Below, in pieces: positions 26,659 through 34,693 of a stretch of DNA of 50,074 nt. This stretch comes from Reyranella sp. (GTDB lineage Bacteria; Pseudomonadota; Alphaproteobacteria; Reyranellales; Reyranellaceae). Where the stretch lies: assembly GCF_004297265.1 (NCBI RefSeq), contig NZ_SCUT01000041.1, forward strand, positions 1-50,074. The letters run 5' to 3'. The position numbers and the translations under genes were made by a program. Every line of letters begins with the position of its first letter. Within the stretch, counting starts at the first letter, position 1. The notes beneath the pieces are model-generated. The model did no database searches. It was not told the DNA's origin and worked only from the letters and a program-made list of their open reading frames with translations.

Positions 26659-27132
26659 ATGGAACGTATTCCGATGACGGCCGAGGGGCTTCAGCGCCTC
26701 GAGGCGGAACTGAAAGTGCTGAAGAGCGTGGAGCGCCCGGCGATCATCAAGGCGATCGCGACGGCGCGCGAGCATGGCGATCTCTCGGAGAATGCCGAGT
26801 ACACCTCCGCGCGCGAAAAGCAGAGCTTCATCGAGGGACGCATTGCCGAGCTCGAGGACATCATCTCGCGGACCGAGGTGATCGACTTCTCCAAGCTCAC
26901 CGGCAAGGTCATCAAGTTCGGCGCCACCGTACGCCTGGCCGACGAGGACACCGACGAGAAGGTGAAGTACCAGATCGTCGGCCCCTATGAGGCGGACCTC
27001 GCCAAGGGCCGGATATCCATCACGTCGCCGATCGGCAGGGCCCTGATCGGCAAGACCGTCGGCGATACCGTCGAGGTCCAGACGCCTCGCGGCGGCAAGT
27101 CCTACGAAGTGGTGGGCGTACAGTTCAACTAG
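26659..27132 (+). CDS. greA: Transcription elongation factor GreA
   Basis: A 157-residue factor that stimulates transcript cleavage in backtracked RNA polymerase. The N-terminal coiled coil has [22 protein letters not shown], and the acidic tip is in [17 protein letters not shown] (the D and E residues that enter the secondary channel). The C-terminal FKBP-like domain contains [20 protein letters not shown] and [18 protein letters not shown]. It follows carB by 104 bases on the same strand, a frequent neighbour. Its last eight bases overlap the convergent membrane protein gene. Confidence 0.97.
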   Translation: MERIPMTAEGLQRLEAELKVLKSVERPAIIKAIATAREHGDLSENAEYTSAREKQSFIEGRIAELEDIISRTEVIDFSKLTGKVIKFGATVRLADEDTDEKVKYQIVGPYEADLAKGRISITSPIGRALIGKTVGDTVEVQTPRGGKSYEVVGVQFN

Positions 27133-27691
27133 CCGCCATCATGGCGCGCGCCCGGCGAATGCCGGTCGACTTCATGATGGCGTACTGGATGCCGAACAGG
27201 CAGATCTTGCTGCCGATCGCCCAGACCGATTTCACGGCCGCCCAGCTCGTGACGTCGAGCGCCAGCGCGAGCACGATGTTGAGCACGGCCGAGAAGAACA
27301 TCAGCCCGGCCCAGACATAGCCGAAGGTGATGGCGAGGTCGGGAACGGTCGCCTGCGCGATCGGCGGCAGGTACCGGGTCATCCAGCCGCGCTTCAGCAT
27401 GACCATGCCGACGATGACGTAGATGACGCTGGGTTTCAGCATGATGAAGAGCGGGTCGTCGGTCACGAATGTGGCGGCGCCCGAGGTGAAGATGATGACG
27501 AGGCTGAGCCATTGCAGCGCCTCGACCGGCTGCCTGTGGACGAGCTGCCAGCCGATCTGGGCCATGCCCAGCGCCATGCCGAGCCCGACGGCGAGGAAGA
27601 GATTTCCGGTGAGGACGTAGATGGCGAGGAACAGCAGCGTCGATGCCAGATCGAGCAGCAGGATCTTGGACGCCTGGAGCAGATTCCGCAT
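27125..27691 (-). CDS. YciB/IspZ-family inner-membrane protein
   Basis: A 188-residue protein with about five TM helices. The pattern matches the intracellular-septation YciB/IspZ family: [19 protein letters not shown] at the start, [18 protein letters not shown] in the middle, then a pre-C-terminal helix pair ending [20 protein letters not shown]. In E. coli YciB affects cell-envelope synthesis and division. The ATG at 27691 was chosen because the upstream extension is not membrane-like. It stands alone on its strand, convergent with greA with an eight-base overlap. Confidence 0.8.
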   Translation of the reverse strand: MRNLLQASKILLLDLASTLLFLAIYVLTGNLFLAVGLGMALGMAQIGWQLVHRQPVEALQWLSLVIIFTSGAATFVTDDPLFIMLKPSVIYVIVGMVMLKRGWMTRYLPPIAQATVPDLAITFGYVWAGLMFFSAVLNIVLALALDVTSWAAVKSVWAIGSKICLFGIQYAIMKSTGIRRARAMMAAS

Positions 27692-27769
27692 GGCTCGCGA
27701 CCTTCGGTCTTTGTGACAACGTTGTGTATTTAACCACGCTATCAATACACAGCGTTCCCTGCAAGGGGC

Positions 27770-28141
27770 TCAGACGACGACTTTGATGTAAGTGTCCTTC
27801 ATGACGATGAGGCCGCGGCGGAAGGTATAGAGGTCGCAGCCCAGCCATTCCTGGCGCTCGCCGCTCGCCAAGGTGGCGGTCCGGTGCCATTCGGTCACCG
27901 CCCGGTCGCCGCAGATGAACTCATTCGTGTGGGTCCACTTCACGTCGCCGGTGCTGGCGAACAGCGGCTCGAAGTAGCTGCGGATCGCCGCCTTGCCCTT
28001 GAAGCTCTGGCCCCAGTAGTCGGGCCCCTTGGCGTTGCGGAATTCACCGTCCTCAGCGAAGGAATCGACGATCCCGTCGACGTCGCGCCGGGCGAAGGCG
28101 TCGGCCACGCGGTGCAGGATCTCGAAGGTGACGTCGGTCAC
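27770..28141 (-). CDS. SnoaL/NTF2-like protein
   Basis: A 123-residue single-domain protein with the NTF2-like alpha+beta cone: TFEILHRVADAFARRDVDGIVDSFAEDGEF, GKAAIRSYFEPLF, TEWHRTATLASGERQEWLGCDLYTF. Members bind or turn over small organic molecules; a polyketide-cyclase or isomerase-like role is possible but unproven. The GTG start lies one base after the Lrp-type gene stop and uses GGAGG inside that gene, so the two are translationally coupled. Confidence 0.85.
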   Translation of the reverse strand: MTDVTFEILHRVADAFARRDVDGIVDSFAEDGEFRNAKGPDYWGQSFKGKAAIRSYFEPLFASTGDVKWTHTNEFICGDRAVTEWHRTATLASGERQEWLGCDLYTFRRGLIVMKDTYIKVVV

Positions 28142-28142
28142 T

Positions 28143-28622
28143 CTACGCCTCCGTCGAAATGGGAACCCCGGGCACTTCCTTGGCGGTGCGGAACACCATC
28201 ATGGATTTCACGTGGCTGACGTTGGGCGCCGAGGTGAGGCGGGTCGTGAGGAATTTCTGATAGTCGTCCCAAGTCTCTGCCACGATCTTGAGCAGGAAGT
28301 CGGCCTCGCCGGCCAGCATGTGGCACTCGCGGACTTCGTCCCACTTGGCGATCAGCTCCTCGAAGGACTTGAGGTCGGCTTCGGCCTGGCTGTTCAGCCC
28401 CACCAGGGCGAACACGGATACGCTGTAGCCCAGCGCTTCGGGGCTCAATTCCGCATGGTAGCCCTTGATGATGCCGGCCCGCTCGAGGGCGCGCACGCGG
28501 CGCAGGCAGGGCGGCGCCGATATCCCGGCCCGTTCGGCCAGTTCCACGTTCGTCATGCGTCCATTGGACTGCAGGTCGCTGAGAATTCGCCGGTCAATTC
28601 GATCGAGCTTGGCCCGAGCCAT
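28143..28622 (-). CDS. Lrp/AsnC-family transcriptional regulator
   Basis: A 159-residue regulator. N-terminal HTH: LDRIDRRILSDLQSNGRMT, VELAERAGISAPPCLRRVRA. C-terminal RAM (ligand-binding) domain: SVSVFALVGLNSQAEADLKS, CHMLAGEADFLLKIV, SHVKSMMVF. GGAGG lies seven bases before the ATG. It is divergent from trxB, so it may control that gene or the coupled NTF2-like gene. The effector is probably an amino acid, as in the family. Confidence 0.93.
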   Translation of the reverse strand: MARAKLDRIDRRILSDLQSNGRMTNVELAERAGISAPPCLRRVRALERAGIIKGYHAELSPEALGYSVSVFALVGLNSQAEADLKSFEELIAKWDEVRECHMLAGEADFLLKIVAETWDDYQKFLTTRLTSAPNVSHVKSMMVFRTAKEVPGVPISTEA

Positions 28623-28799
28623 CCGTTTTCCTCCGTTGGCCGCGGTCTATGCCAGAACCGTGCCGGGCGCGCAATAAAGTTGCGAGAATTCGCCGGTTGG
28701 CTGTGAACAATTGCGTGTGAAATCGACATCTATCCGTGCAACTCCGGCGAGGTTTGCATATATGTCGAAGATATGCGGTTGGCGGGATGCGGAGCACAC

Positions 28800-29771
28800 A
28801 TGGCAGAAACTCATCGCAGCAAGGTAATGATCCTGGGGTCGGGACCAGCCGGCTACACGGCGGCGATCTATGCTGCCCGCGCCAGCCTGAACCCGATGCT
28901 CGTGCAGGGAATCCAGCCCGGCGGGCAGCTCACGATCACGACCGACGTGGAGAACTATCCGGGCTTCGCGGATGTGATCCAGGGCCCGTGGCTGATGGAG
29001 CAGATGCAGAAGCAGGCGGAGCATGTCGGCACGAAGCTGTTCTTCGACACGATCGTGGACGTCGACCTGACCAGGCGTCCGTTCGTCTGCCTGGGCGATT
29101 CAGGGGACCGGTATGAGGCCGATTCCCTCATCATCGCGACCGGCGCCACGGCGAAGTGGCTGGGCCTGCCCAGCGAGGAGACGTTCCGCGGCGGCGGCGT
29201 GTCGGCCTGTGCGACCTGCGACGGCTTCTTCTTCCGCAACAAGGAAGTGGTCGTGGTCGGCGGCGGCAACACGGCCGTCGAGGAGGCGCTCTACCTGACG
29301 CACCACGCCTCGAAGGTGACGTTGGTCCACCGCCGCGACAGTTTCCGCGCGGAGAAGATCCTCCAGGATCGCCTGTTCAAGAACCCGAAGGTGACGGTCG
29401 TCTGGGATCACGTCGTCGACGAGATTCTCGGCGAGAAGACGCCGGCGCCGATCGTCACCGGTGCGCGACTGCGCAACGTGAAGACGGGGGCCGTGCACGA
29501 CGTCAAGACGGACGGCTTCTTCGTGGCGATCGGCCACTCGCCCAATACCGAGCTGTTCAAGGGCAAGCTCGAGATGGACGGCGAGGGCTATCTGATCACC
29601 CGGCCGGATTCGACCGGGACCAACATCGAGGGCGTCTACGCGGCCGGCGACGTGCAGGACAAGGTCTTTCGGCAGGCGGTGACGGCCGCGGGCACCGGCT
29701 GCATGGCCGCCCTCGAGGCCGAGCGGTGGCTGGCGGGACAGGACACGCGCCACGCCCAAGCCGCCGAATGA
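28800..29771 (+). CDS. trxB: Thioredoxin-disulfide reductase
   Basis: A 323-residue flavoprotein that reduces thioredoxin with NADPH. The FAD-binding motif is VMILGSGPAGYTAAIYAAR. The redox pair is in VSACATCDG (Cys137-A-T-Cys140), the NADPH-binding fold starts VVVVGGGNTAVEEALYL, and the second FAD motif is GVYAAGDVQDKVFRQAVTAA. The ATG at 28800 follows GGAG; an earlier ATG at 28773 is in frame. A LysR regulator follows 30 bases downstream, probably cotranscribed. The thioredoxin-like proteins at 37562-38509 are exported and would need a membrane relay to use this enzyme. Confidence 0.97.
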   Translation: MAETHRSKVMILGSGPAGYTAAIYAARASLNPMLVQGIQPGGQLTITTDVENYPGFADVIQGPWLMEQMQKQAEHVGTKLFFDTIVDVDLTRRPFVCLGDSGDRYEADSLIIATGATAKWLGLPSEETFRGGGVSACATCDGFFFRNKEVVVVGGGNTAVEEALYLTHHASKVTLVHRRDSFRAEKILQDRLFKNPKVTVVWDHVVDEILGEKTPAPIVTGARLRNVKTGAVHDVKTDGFFVAIGHSPNTELFKGKLEMDGEGYLITRPDSTGTNIEGVYAAGDVQDKVFRQAVTAAGTGCMAALEAERWLAGQDTRHAQAAE

Positions 29772-29801
29772 AGCAGCAGGCAGGGACAGGGAGGCAATGA
29801 A

Positions 29802-30692
29802 ATGGACTGGGACAAGCTGCGGATTTTCCAGGCCGTGGCCGATGCCGGCAGCTTCACCCATGCGGGCGAATCGCTGAAGCTCAGCCAGTCGGCGATCTCG
29901 CGCCAGATCGGCGCGCTCGAGGAGCAGCTCGGCGTCATGCTGTTCCATCGCCATGCGCGCGGTCTCATCCTGACGGAGCAGGGCGAGCTGCTTTACCGCA
30001 CGGCGCGCGACATGGCCGCCAAGGTCAACACCGCTGAGGCCCTGTTGCGCGCCAACCAGGACAAGCCCGCCGGGCGGCTCAAGATTCACGCCACGGTGGG
30101 CTTCGGTTCGACCTGGCTGACGACCCAGATGCACGAGTTCATCGCGCTCTATCCCGAGATCGACGTCAGCCTCGTGCTGTCCGACAACGAGCTCGACCTC
30201 GGCATGCGCGAGGCCGACGTGGCCATCCGCATGGTCATGCCGCGCCAGCCAGGACTCGTGCAGCGTCACCTGCTGACGGTCCGCAGCCACGTCTACGCCT
30301 CGCATGGCTACGTCCAGAAATACGGCAAGCCCACCACGATCGACGAACTCGACCAGCATCGGCTCATCATCTTCGGCGAGGATGCACGCGCGCCCGTCCA
30401 GGACGTGAACTGGCTGCTGCGCGAGGGCAATGCCGACCAGAATCCGCGGCTCGTGGTGCTCCGGGTCAACAACACCTACGGCATCTTCCGCGCCGTCGAG
30501 TCCGGTCTCGGCATTGCCTCGTTGCCCGACTATCTGGCGCGTGAATCGACCAAGCTCGAGATGCTGCTGCCGGATCTCAATGTCCGTACCACCGATGTGT
30601 ATTTCACCTATCCTGAGGAACTGCGGCACTCGAAGCGCATCGCCGTGTTCCGTGATTTCTTGCTGCGGAAGGTGGCGGAGACACGTTTCTGA
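29802..30692 (+). CDS. LysR-family transcriptional regulator
   Basis: A 296-residue LysR-type protein. N-terminal wHTH: LRIFQAVADAGSFTHAGESL, LSQSAISRQIGALEEQLGVM. Effector-binding domain from about residue 90: GRLKIHATVGFGSTWLTTQM, then FRAVESGLGIASLPDYLA. GGGAGG is seven bases before the ATG. It lies 30 bases after trxB, the same pairing seen in other alphaproteobacteria, and may act on genes elsewhere since no divergent target adjoins it. Confidence 0.94.
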   Translation: MDWDKLRIFQAVADAGSFTHAGESLKLSQSAISRQIGALEEQLGVMLFHRHARGLILTEQGELLYRTARDMAAKVNTAEALLRANQDKPAGRLKIHATVGFGSTWLTTQMHEFIALYPEIDVSLVLSDNELDLGMREADVAIRMVMPRQPGLVQRHLLTVRSHVYASHGYVQKYGKPTTIDELDQHRLIIFGEDARAPVQDVNWLLREGNADQNPRLVVLRVNNTYGIFRAVESGLGIASLPDYLARESTKLEMLLPDLNVRTTDVYFTYPEELRHSKRIAVFRDFLLRKVAETRF

Positions 30693-30806
30693 TCCGTCAG
30701 ACGTGCAGGATTGCATAGTTGGTGAAAGGCATGCGCATGCCGCATGCCAGTGTCCAAAACTTCACCACTGCCATTCCCGCTCATGAGGCATAGGTTAAAT
30801 ACAGGT

Positions 30807-30927
30807 CTTCGACACGAACGGTTTCGGCTGATCGCGTTCGAAACTCGGGATCCTCATGATCCCACGTCTCCCAGACGTGAAGCCTCCCTGTTTGACTCGC
30901 CGGGCCCTTGGGCCCGGCGTTTTTTTT
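30807..30927 (+). ncRNA. Candidate small RNA with C/U-rich anti-Shine-Dalgarno segment
   Basis: In the 367-base gap between the LysR gene and 31060. Four ordered hairpins are visible: CGAACG...CGTTCG (30815-30840), GGGATC/GATCCC (30847-30863), CACGTCT/AGACGTG with loop CCC (30863-30879), and the terminator CGCCGGGCCC/GGGCCCGGCG plus eight T (30898-30927). Between hairpins three and four lies unpaired CCTCCC (30883-30888), which could pair with Shine-Dalgarno sequences, as in alphaproteobacterial AbcR/alpha-r15 and cuckoo RNAs. The start is set from a weak -10 (TTAAAT, 30795-30800). Family identity is not claimed. It could instead be a leader of the gene at 31060. Confidence 0.5.
30898..30927 (+). 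terminator. Strong Rho-independent terminator of the candidate small RNA
   Basis: Stem CGCCGGGCCC/GGGCCCGGCG followed by eight T, among the strongest in the window. It is more than 200 bases after the LysR stop, so it more probably ends an independent transcript. Confidence 0.9.
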
Positions 30928-31059
30928 GCGCCCTGCATGGAGCGATCCCCTCTTGCGGACGTGGGTCGATCTGCCGCTCAGTGGCTAGTGCAATGATTTA
31001 ACCTATCGATTGATATGGAGTTGGCGATGCCCATATATAGTTGGAGAGTGTAGCCCCGA

Positions 31060-31938
31060 ATGTTCTCTGAGATCAGACAAGGAATCCTCCCGCTCGCCCT
31101 GCGCAACATCAAGCGCCTGGGCGATCTGGAGCGTGCCGGTCTCCTGATCGAGTCGCTGGCCAAGCACTGGCGCGACAGCAAGCCCTTCGAACTCCTGATC
31201 ATTGCTCCCAACCGCGACGCAGACCTGCTGCGGTCCAATCTGCCGCGTTTTCCGAACATCGAAGTGACCGTCCGCCGAGAGCGCGATTTCTTCCCGGCCT
31301 TCAGTTCCTTCTATTGGATGACCGGCTGGTACCGACAGCAGATCGTGAAGTTGCACGTGCCGGCGGTCCTGGGATTCGCGGGTTATTTCACGCTCGATTC
31401 CGACGTCTGCTGCGTTGGCGACTTCGATTCGCGGACCTTCGTGCAATATGACCGCGCTCTGTCCCGCTGGGAACCCAAGCAGCATCACGATTGGTGGCAG
31501 AGCGCGTCGGAGGTGATCGGCGTTCCCTACGATCCGAGGTCGCATGGCCTCTCGGTCACGCCGAACATCCTGCACGGCGACCTGGCCCGGATGACCCTCG
31601 ACCAGCTGCGGGGGCCCCGCTTCAATGCGATGACCTCGCTGGTGCTCTGGAAGGCCCGCAAGCCGTTCCAGGTGCCGTGGACGGAATATTCCCTCTATAC
31701 CAGCGCAGCGGAGATCAGCGGCACGCTCTTCGACTATCACGCCGAGTGGGACACCTGTTACACGTCCGATGTGCAGCTGTTCTCGGAACAATCCTGCGTC
31801 TGGGGCGCCGACGATTTCGAGCGCCTCGTCAGGCTGCCGAATGGCACCGATCCCGGCGGCAAGTTCATCATCGTGCAGAGCCACGCGCGCATCCCCCTCC
31901 AGCAGGTGCGCGACTACTGCCTGAGCTTCGTCGGCTAA
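31060..31938 (+). CDS. Glycosyltransferase-like protein (DUF6492-type)
   Basis: A 292-residue protein with a nucleotide-sugar-transferase-like layout. The N-terminal Rossmann-type half includes FELLIIAPNRDADLL. The sequence AGYFTLDSDVCCVGDFDS supplies a D-x-D motif typical of metal-using GT-A folds. Next come a motif-rich centre (GLSVTPNILHGDL) and a C-terminal half with WTEYSLYTSAAEISGTLFDY, the W-x-E-Y-x-L-Y pattern of the DUF6492 family. The substrate is unknown; surface glycan or lipid modification is plausible. No strong ribosome-binding site at the ATG. The stop overlaps the convergent CoA-transferase gene by four bases. Confidence 0.8.
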   Translation: MFSEIRQGILPLALRNIKRLGDLERAGLLIESLAKHWRDSKPFELLIIAPNRDADLLRSNLPRFPNIEVTVRRERDFFPAFSSFYWMTGWYRQQIVKLHVPAVLGFAGYFTLDSDVCCVGDFDSRTFVQYDRALSRWEPKQHHDWWQSASEVIGVPYDPRSHGLSVTPNILHGDLARMTLDQLRGPRFNAMTSLVLWKARKPFQVPWTEYSLYTSAAEISGTLFDYHAEWDTCYTSDVQLFSEQSCVWGADDFERLVRLPNGTDPGGKFIIVQSHARIPLQQVRDYCLSFVG

Positions 31939-33062
31939 TCCGTCCCGTTGTGCTCGCCGATCTTCGGCGCCGTTTCCATTCCGCCGGCCCGCTGGCCATC
32001 GATGCTGAGCGGCAGGCCGTGAAACAGGGCGTTCGAGCCGGCGTAGGGCTGCATGAACATCGCCAGCGCCGCAACCTGCGCCAGCTCCATCACCTGGGGC
32101 ACGGTGTTCAGCGGGCCATTGGGCACACCCAGCGCATCGAGCTTGGCCTGCCAATAGGCCCGGGGATGCTCCTTCATGATGTCGGCGATCATGCCCAGCA
32201 GCAGTTCGCGCCGCTCCGCGCGCTGGACGTTGGTCCGGAAGCGCTCCTCGTCGGGCCATTCGGGCTGGCCCAGCGCCTCGGCGAACTTGCGCCACAGCCG
32301 GTCGTTGCCCGGGCAGATCATCAGCGGCCCGTCGCTGCATTCGAACGCCTGGTACGGAGTCAGCGACGGATGGCCGGTGCCCTGGCGCGGCGGCATCTTG
32401 CCGGTCACCGACCAGCCGGCGACATGGTTCGATGCCCACATCAGCCCGCTCTCGAACAGCGAGGTGTTCACGAGGCTGCCTTCGCCGGTGGCGGTGCGCT
32501 TTGCCAGCGCCGCGAGCACGCCGATCGCCGTCCACATGCCGGTCGACAGGTCGATGATCGAGACGCCGATGCGGGCCTCGGGCCCCGTGGGGTCGCCGTT
32601 CAGCGAGATGAGGCCGGCGACGGCCTGGATGATCGGCTCGTAACCCGGCCGATCCTTCCACGGCCCGGCATGGCCGAAGGCGCCCAGGTCGGCATAGATC
32701 AGGCGCGGGAAGCGTTTGGTGAGCGTGGCGCCGTCGAAACCGAACTTCGCCGGCACGTCGGCACGCAGGTTGTGCACGAAGATGTCTGCCGTTCCGATGC
32801 GCTCGATCAGGGCCTCGCGCTGGGCCGGATCGGCGAGGTCGCAGGTGATCGATTTCTTGCCGCGGTTCAGTGCGATGAAGCCCGTCGCATCGCCCTCGAC
32901 GAAGGGAGGGCCCCACTTGCGCGCATCGTCGCCCTCGGGCCGCTCGACCTTGATCACCTCGGCACCCAGGAAGGCCAGGATCTGGCCGCAATAGGGGCCG
33001 GCCAGGTTCTGGCCGAACTCGATGACCTTGATGCCTGAGAGGGGGCCGGGTGCGGCGTTCAT
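31935..33062 (-). CDS. CaiB/BaiF (type III) CoA transferase
   Basis: A 375-residue family III CoA transferase, moving CoA between carboxylic acids through an aspartyl-CoA anhydride. Hallmarks: LSGIKVIEFGQNLAGPYCGQ, LGAEVIKVERPEGDDARKWG, LNRGKKSITCDL, YADLGAFGHAGPWKDRPGYE, and the catalytic Asp in VSIIDLSTGMW. The start codon overlaps the stop of the acyl-CoA dehydrogenase gene (ATGA), so the two are translationally coupled. Together they activate and oxidise an unknown acid. Confidence 0.93.
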   Translation of the reverse strand: MNAAPGPLSGIKVIEFGQNLAGPYCGQILAFLGAEVIKVERPEGDDARKWGPPFVEGDATGFIALNRGKKSITCDLADPAQREALIERIGTADIFVHNLRADVPAKFGFDGATLTKRFPRLIYADLGAFGHAGPWKDRPGYEPIIQAVAGLISLNGDPTGPEARIGVSIIDLSTGMWTAIGVLAALAKRTATGEGSLVNTSLFESGLMWASNHVAGWSVTGKMPPRQGTGHPSLTPYQAFECSDGPLMICPGNDRLWRKFAEALGQPEWPDEERFRTNVQRAERRELLLGMIADIMKEHPRAYWQAKLDALGVPNGPLNTVPQVMELAQVAALAMFMQPYAGSNALFHGLPLSIDGQRAGGMETAPKIGEHNGTD

Positions 33063-34225
33063 CGAAGGTTGCTCCCCAGGATCTCGCGCGCGATCACCAT
33101 GCGCTGCACCTCGCTGGGGCCTTCGCCGACGCGGCGGATGCGCATCTCGCGGTACCAGCGCTCCAGCGGCAGGTCCTTGGTCATGCCCATGCCGCCATGG
33201 ATCTGCATTGCGCGGTCGACCACGCGGCCCCCACCCTCGGAGGCGGTCAGCTTGGCGATCGAGGCCTCGATCCTGAAGGGCAGGCCGCGGCGCGCCTTCT
33301 CGGCGGCTTCCAGGGTGAAATGCCTGGCGGTGCGGATGTCGATCTCATTGTCGACCAGCATCCATTGCACGGCCTGGCGATGTGACAGCTTCTCGCCAAA
33401 GGTCGTGCGCATCTTGGCCCATTCGATCGCCATCTCGTGCGCGGCGATGGCGACGCCGATGCAGCCCGCGGCATAGGGGATGCGCTGGCGGGTCAGCCGG
33501 TCGTTGGCGACCGCGAAGCCCTTGTTCACCTCGCCCAGCACCTGGTGATCGCTCACCCAGCAATCCTTGAACTCGAGCTCCGTCGCATAATGTGAGGAGC
33601 GCAAGGTGTGCACCACGCGGCGCACATGGAAGCCCGGCGTGTCGCTGTCGATGATGAAGCAGGTGATTCCGGCGCGGCCTTTCGACGAATCGGTGCGGGC
33701 AAAGACGATGCCGTACTGCGCGCGGTCGGCGTTGGAGATGAAGATCTTGGCGCCGTTCAATACCCAGCCATTGTCCTTGCGCTCGGCCCTGGTCTGGATG
33801 GCGCGCGCGGGATCGCTGCCGCCTGACGGTTCGGTCAGGCCGAAGAAGGCCTTCTTCTCGCCGCGCAGGGTCGGATAGAGATACCGCTCCTTCTGGTCGT
33901 CGTTGGCCTCGAAGATCTGCGCGAGGCCCGCGCCACCGAAGGTGCCGTAGCAGGGCACGTAGAGACCGGCGCGATGCTGCGCCATTTCGATGGCCAGCAG
34001 CACGCGCGTCACGATGTCGATGTCGGGACCGCCATACTCCTTGGGGATGTCGATGCCGAACAGGCCCATCGCCTTGGTCTTCTCGACCAGCCGCGCATGA
34101 TCTGCGGGATCGAGTTCCGAGGCGTCGGGATCGAGCTTGGCTTCGAGCGGAATGATCTCCTCCCGCACGAACCGGCGGACCTGCTCGATCAGCATCTGCT
34201 GCTCTTCGGACGGTTCGAAATCCAT
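33059..34225 (-). CDS. Acyl-CoA dehydrogenase
   Basis: A 388-residue FAD enzyme that desaturates acyl-CoA thioesters. Features: N-terminal helical domain (FEPSEEQQMLIEQVRRFVRE), FAD/substrate segment FFGLTEPSGGSDPARAIQT, WVLNGAKIFISNA, and a C-terminal helical domain with DRAMQIHGGMGM and the GEGPSE segment near the end. GAGGAGAGAG precedes the ATG. First gene of a coupled pair with the CoA transferase; the upstream gap contains a large inverted repeat. Confidence 0.94.
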   Translation of the reverse strand: MDFEPSEEQQMLIEQVRRFVREEIIPLEAKLDPDASELDPADHARLVEKTKAMGLFGIDIPKEYGGPDIDIVTRVLLAIEMAQHRAGLYVPCYGTFGGAGLAQIFEANDDQKERYLYPTLRGEKKAFFGLTEPSGGSDPARAIQTRAERKDNGWVLNGAKIFISNADRAQYGIVFARTDSSKGRAGITCFIIDSDTPGFHVRRVVHTLRSSHYATELEFKDCWVSDHQVLGEVNKGFAVANDRLTRQRIPYAAGCIGVAIAAHEMAIEWAKMRTTFGEKLSHRQAVQWMLVDNEIDIRTARHFTLEAAEKARRGLPFRIEASIAKLTASEGGGRVVDRAMQIHGGMGMTKDLPLERWYREMRIRRVGEGPSEVQRMVIAREILGSNLR

Positions 34226-34256
34226 TTTCTCTCTCCTCTTGTTCCTCTCCTCCGAT

Positions 34257-34319
34257 AGGGGGAGAGGTCAGGTGAGGGGGTTACAGGTGGTGCATCGCCC
34301 CCTCACCCTGCCTCTCCCC
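34257..34319. repeat. Large intergenic inverted repeat (REP-like)
   Basis: Arms at 34257-34279 and 34297-34319, both 23 bases, with a 17-base loop; only two or three mismatches. The second arm reads CCCCCTCACCCTGCCTCTCC and then CCC, and is followed by a further short inverted piece (CTCTCCCCCTAGCGGGGAGAG). This C/T-rich palindrome type is scattered between genes in many proteobacterial genomes. It lies between the small gene at 34353 and the acyl-CoA dehydrogenase, both minus strand, and may insulate transcription. Confidence 0.8.
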
Positions 34320-34352
34320 CTAGCGGGGAGAGGAGGAAGAAAGGGTGATGCT

Positions 34353-34691
34353 TCAAGACGGACTCAACCGCCCCAGGGGCGGCGGGTTCTTAGCATTGTC
34401 GGGGGGCAGGGCACCGTGATCGGCCTTGTGCACCATCAAGAGCTCGAACCAGCGCGTGCGGTACTGCTGGTTCACTTCGACACGGAACTGGCAGCCGTCG
34501 CCGCGTTCCTTGTGCTCGCGCTGCAATTCGGAGCGCAGGCCGAACGGCGAGCGGGCGCCGGCCTGGCCGATGAACAGCACGGTGCCCTTGGCATCGGCCA
34601 CCTGATAGACGCCGAGCTGGCCGGGCAGGCGCTGCGCGGTCTCCGCGGTCAGCTTCTGCCAGGGTTTGTCGAGGCGCAGCCGCAGGGACAT
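34353..34691 (-). CDS. Small protein with GIY-YIG-like pattern
   Basis: A 112-residue protein; ATG at 34691 preceded by AGGGAAAG. The core QLGVYQVADAKGTVLFIGQA followed by FGLRSELQREHKERG looks like the start of a GIY-YIG fold (G-V-Y, then F-I-G, then the Arg helix). The end contains FRVEVNQQYRTRWFELLMVH, where GIY-YIG nucleases place the catalytic Glu. The second motif is F-I-G rather than Y-I-G and the protein may be inactive. It follows the enoyl-CoA hydratase gene by two bases on the same strand. Function unknown. Confidence 0.65.
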   Translation of the reverse strand: MSLRLRLDKPWQKLTAETAQRLPGQLGVYQVADAKGTVLFIGQAGARSPFGLRSELQREHKERGDGCQFRVEVNQQYRTRWFELLMVHKADHGALPPDNAKNPPPLGRLSPS

Positions 34692-34693
34692 GG

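Noticed and set aside
30693..31059. tmRNA, 6S RNA or SRP RNA in the gap after LysR
   Set aside because: No tRNA-like acceptor, tag peptide, SRP tetraloop motif or long 6S-type central bubble could be found; kept only as an unassigned small RNA candidate.
31060..31938. Recently transferred glycosyltransferase gene
   Set aside because: Base composition and codon use look like the neighbours, and no mobile element flanks it.
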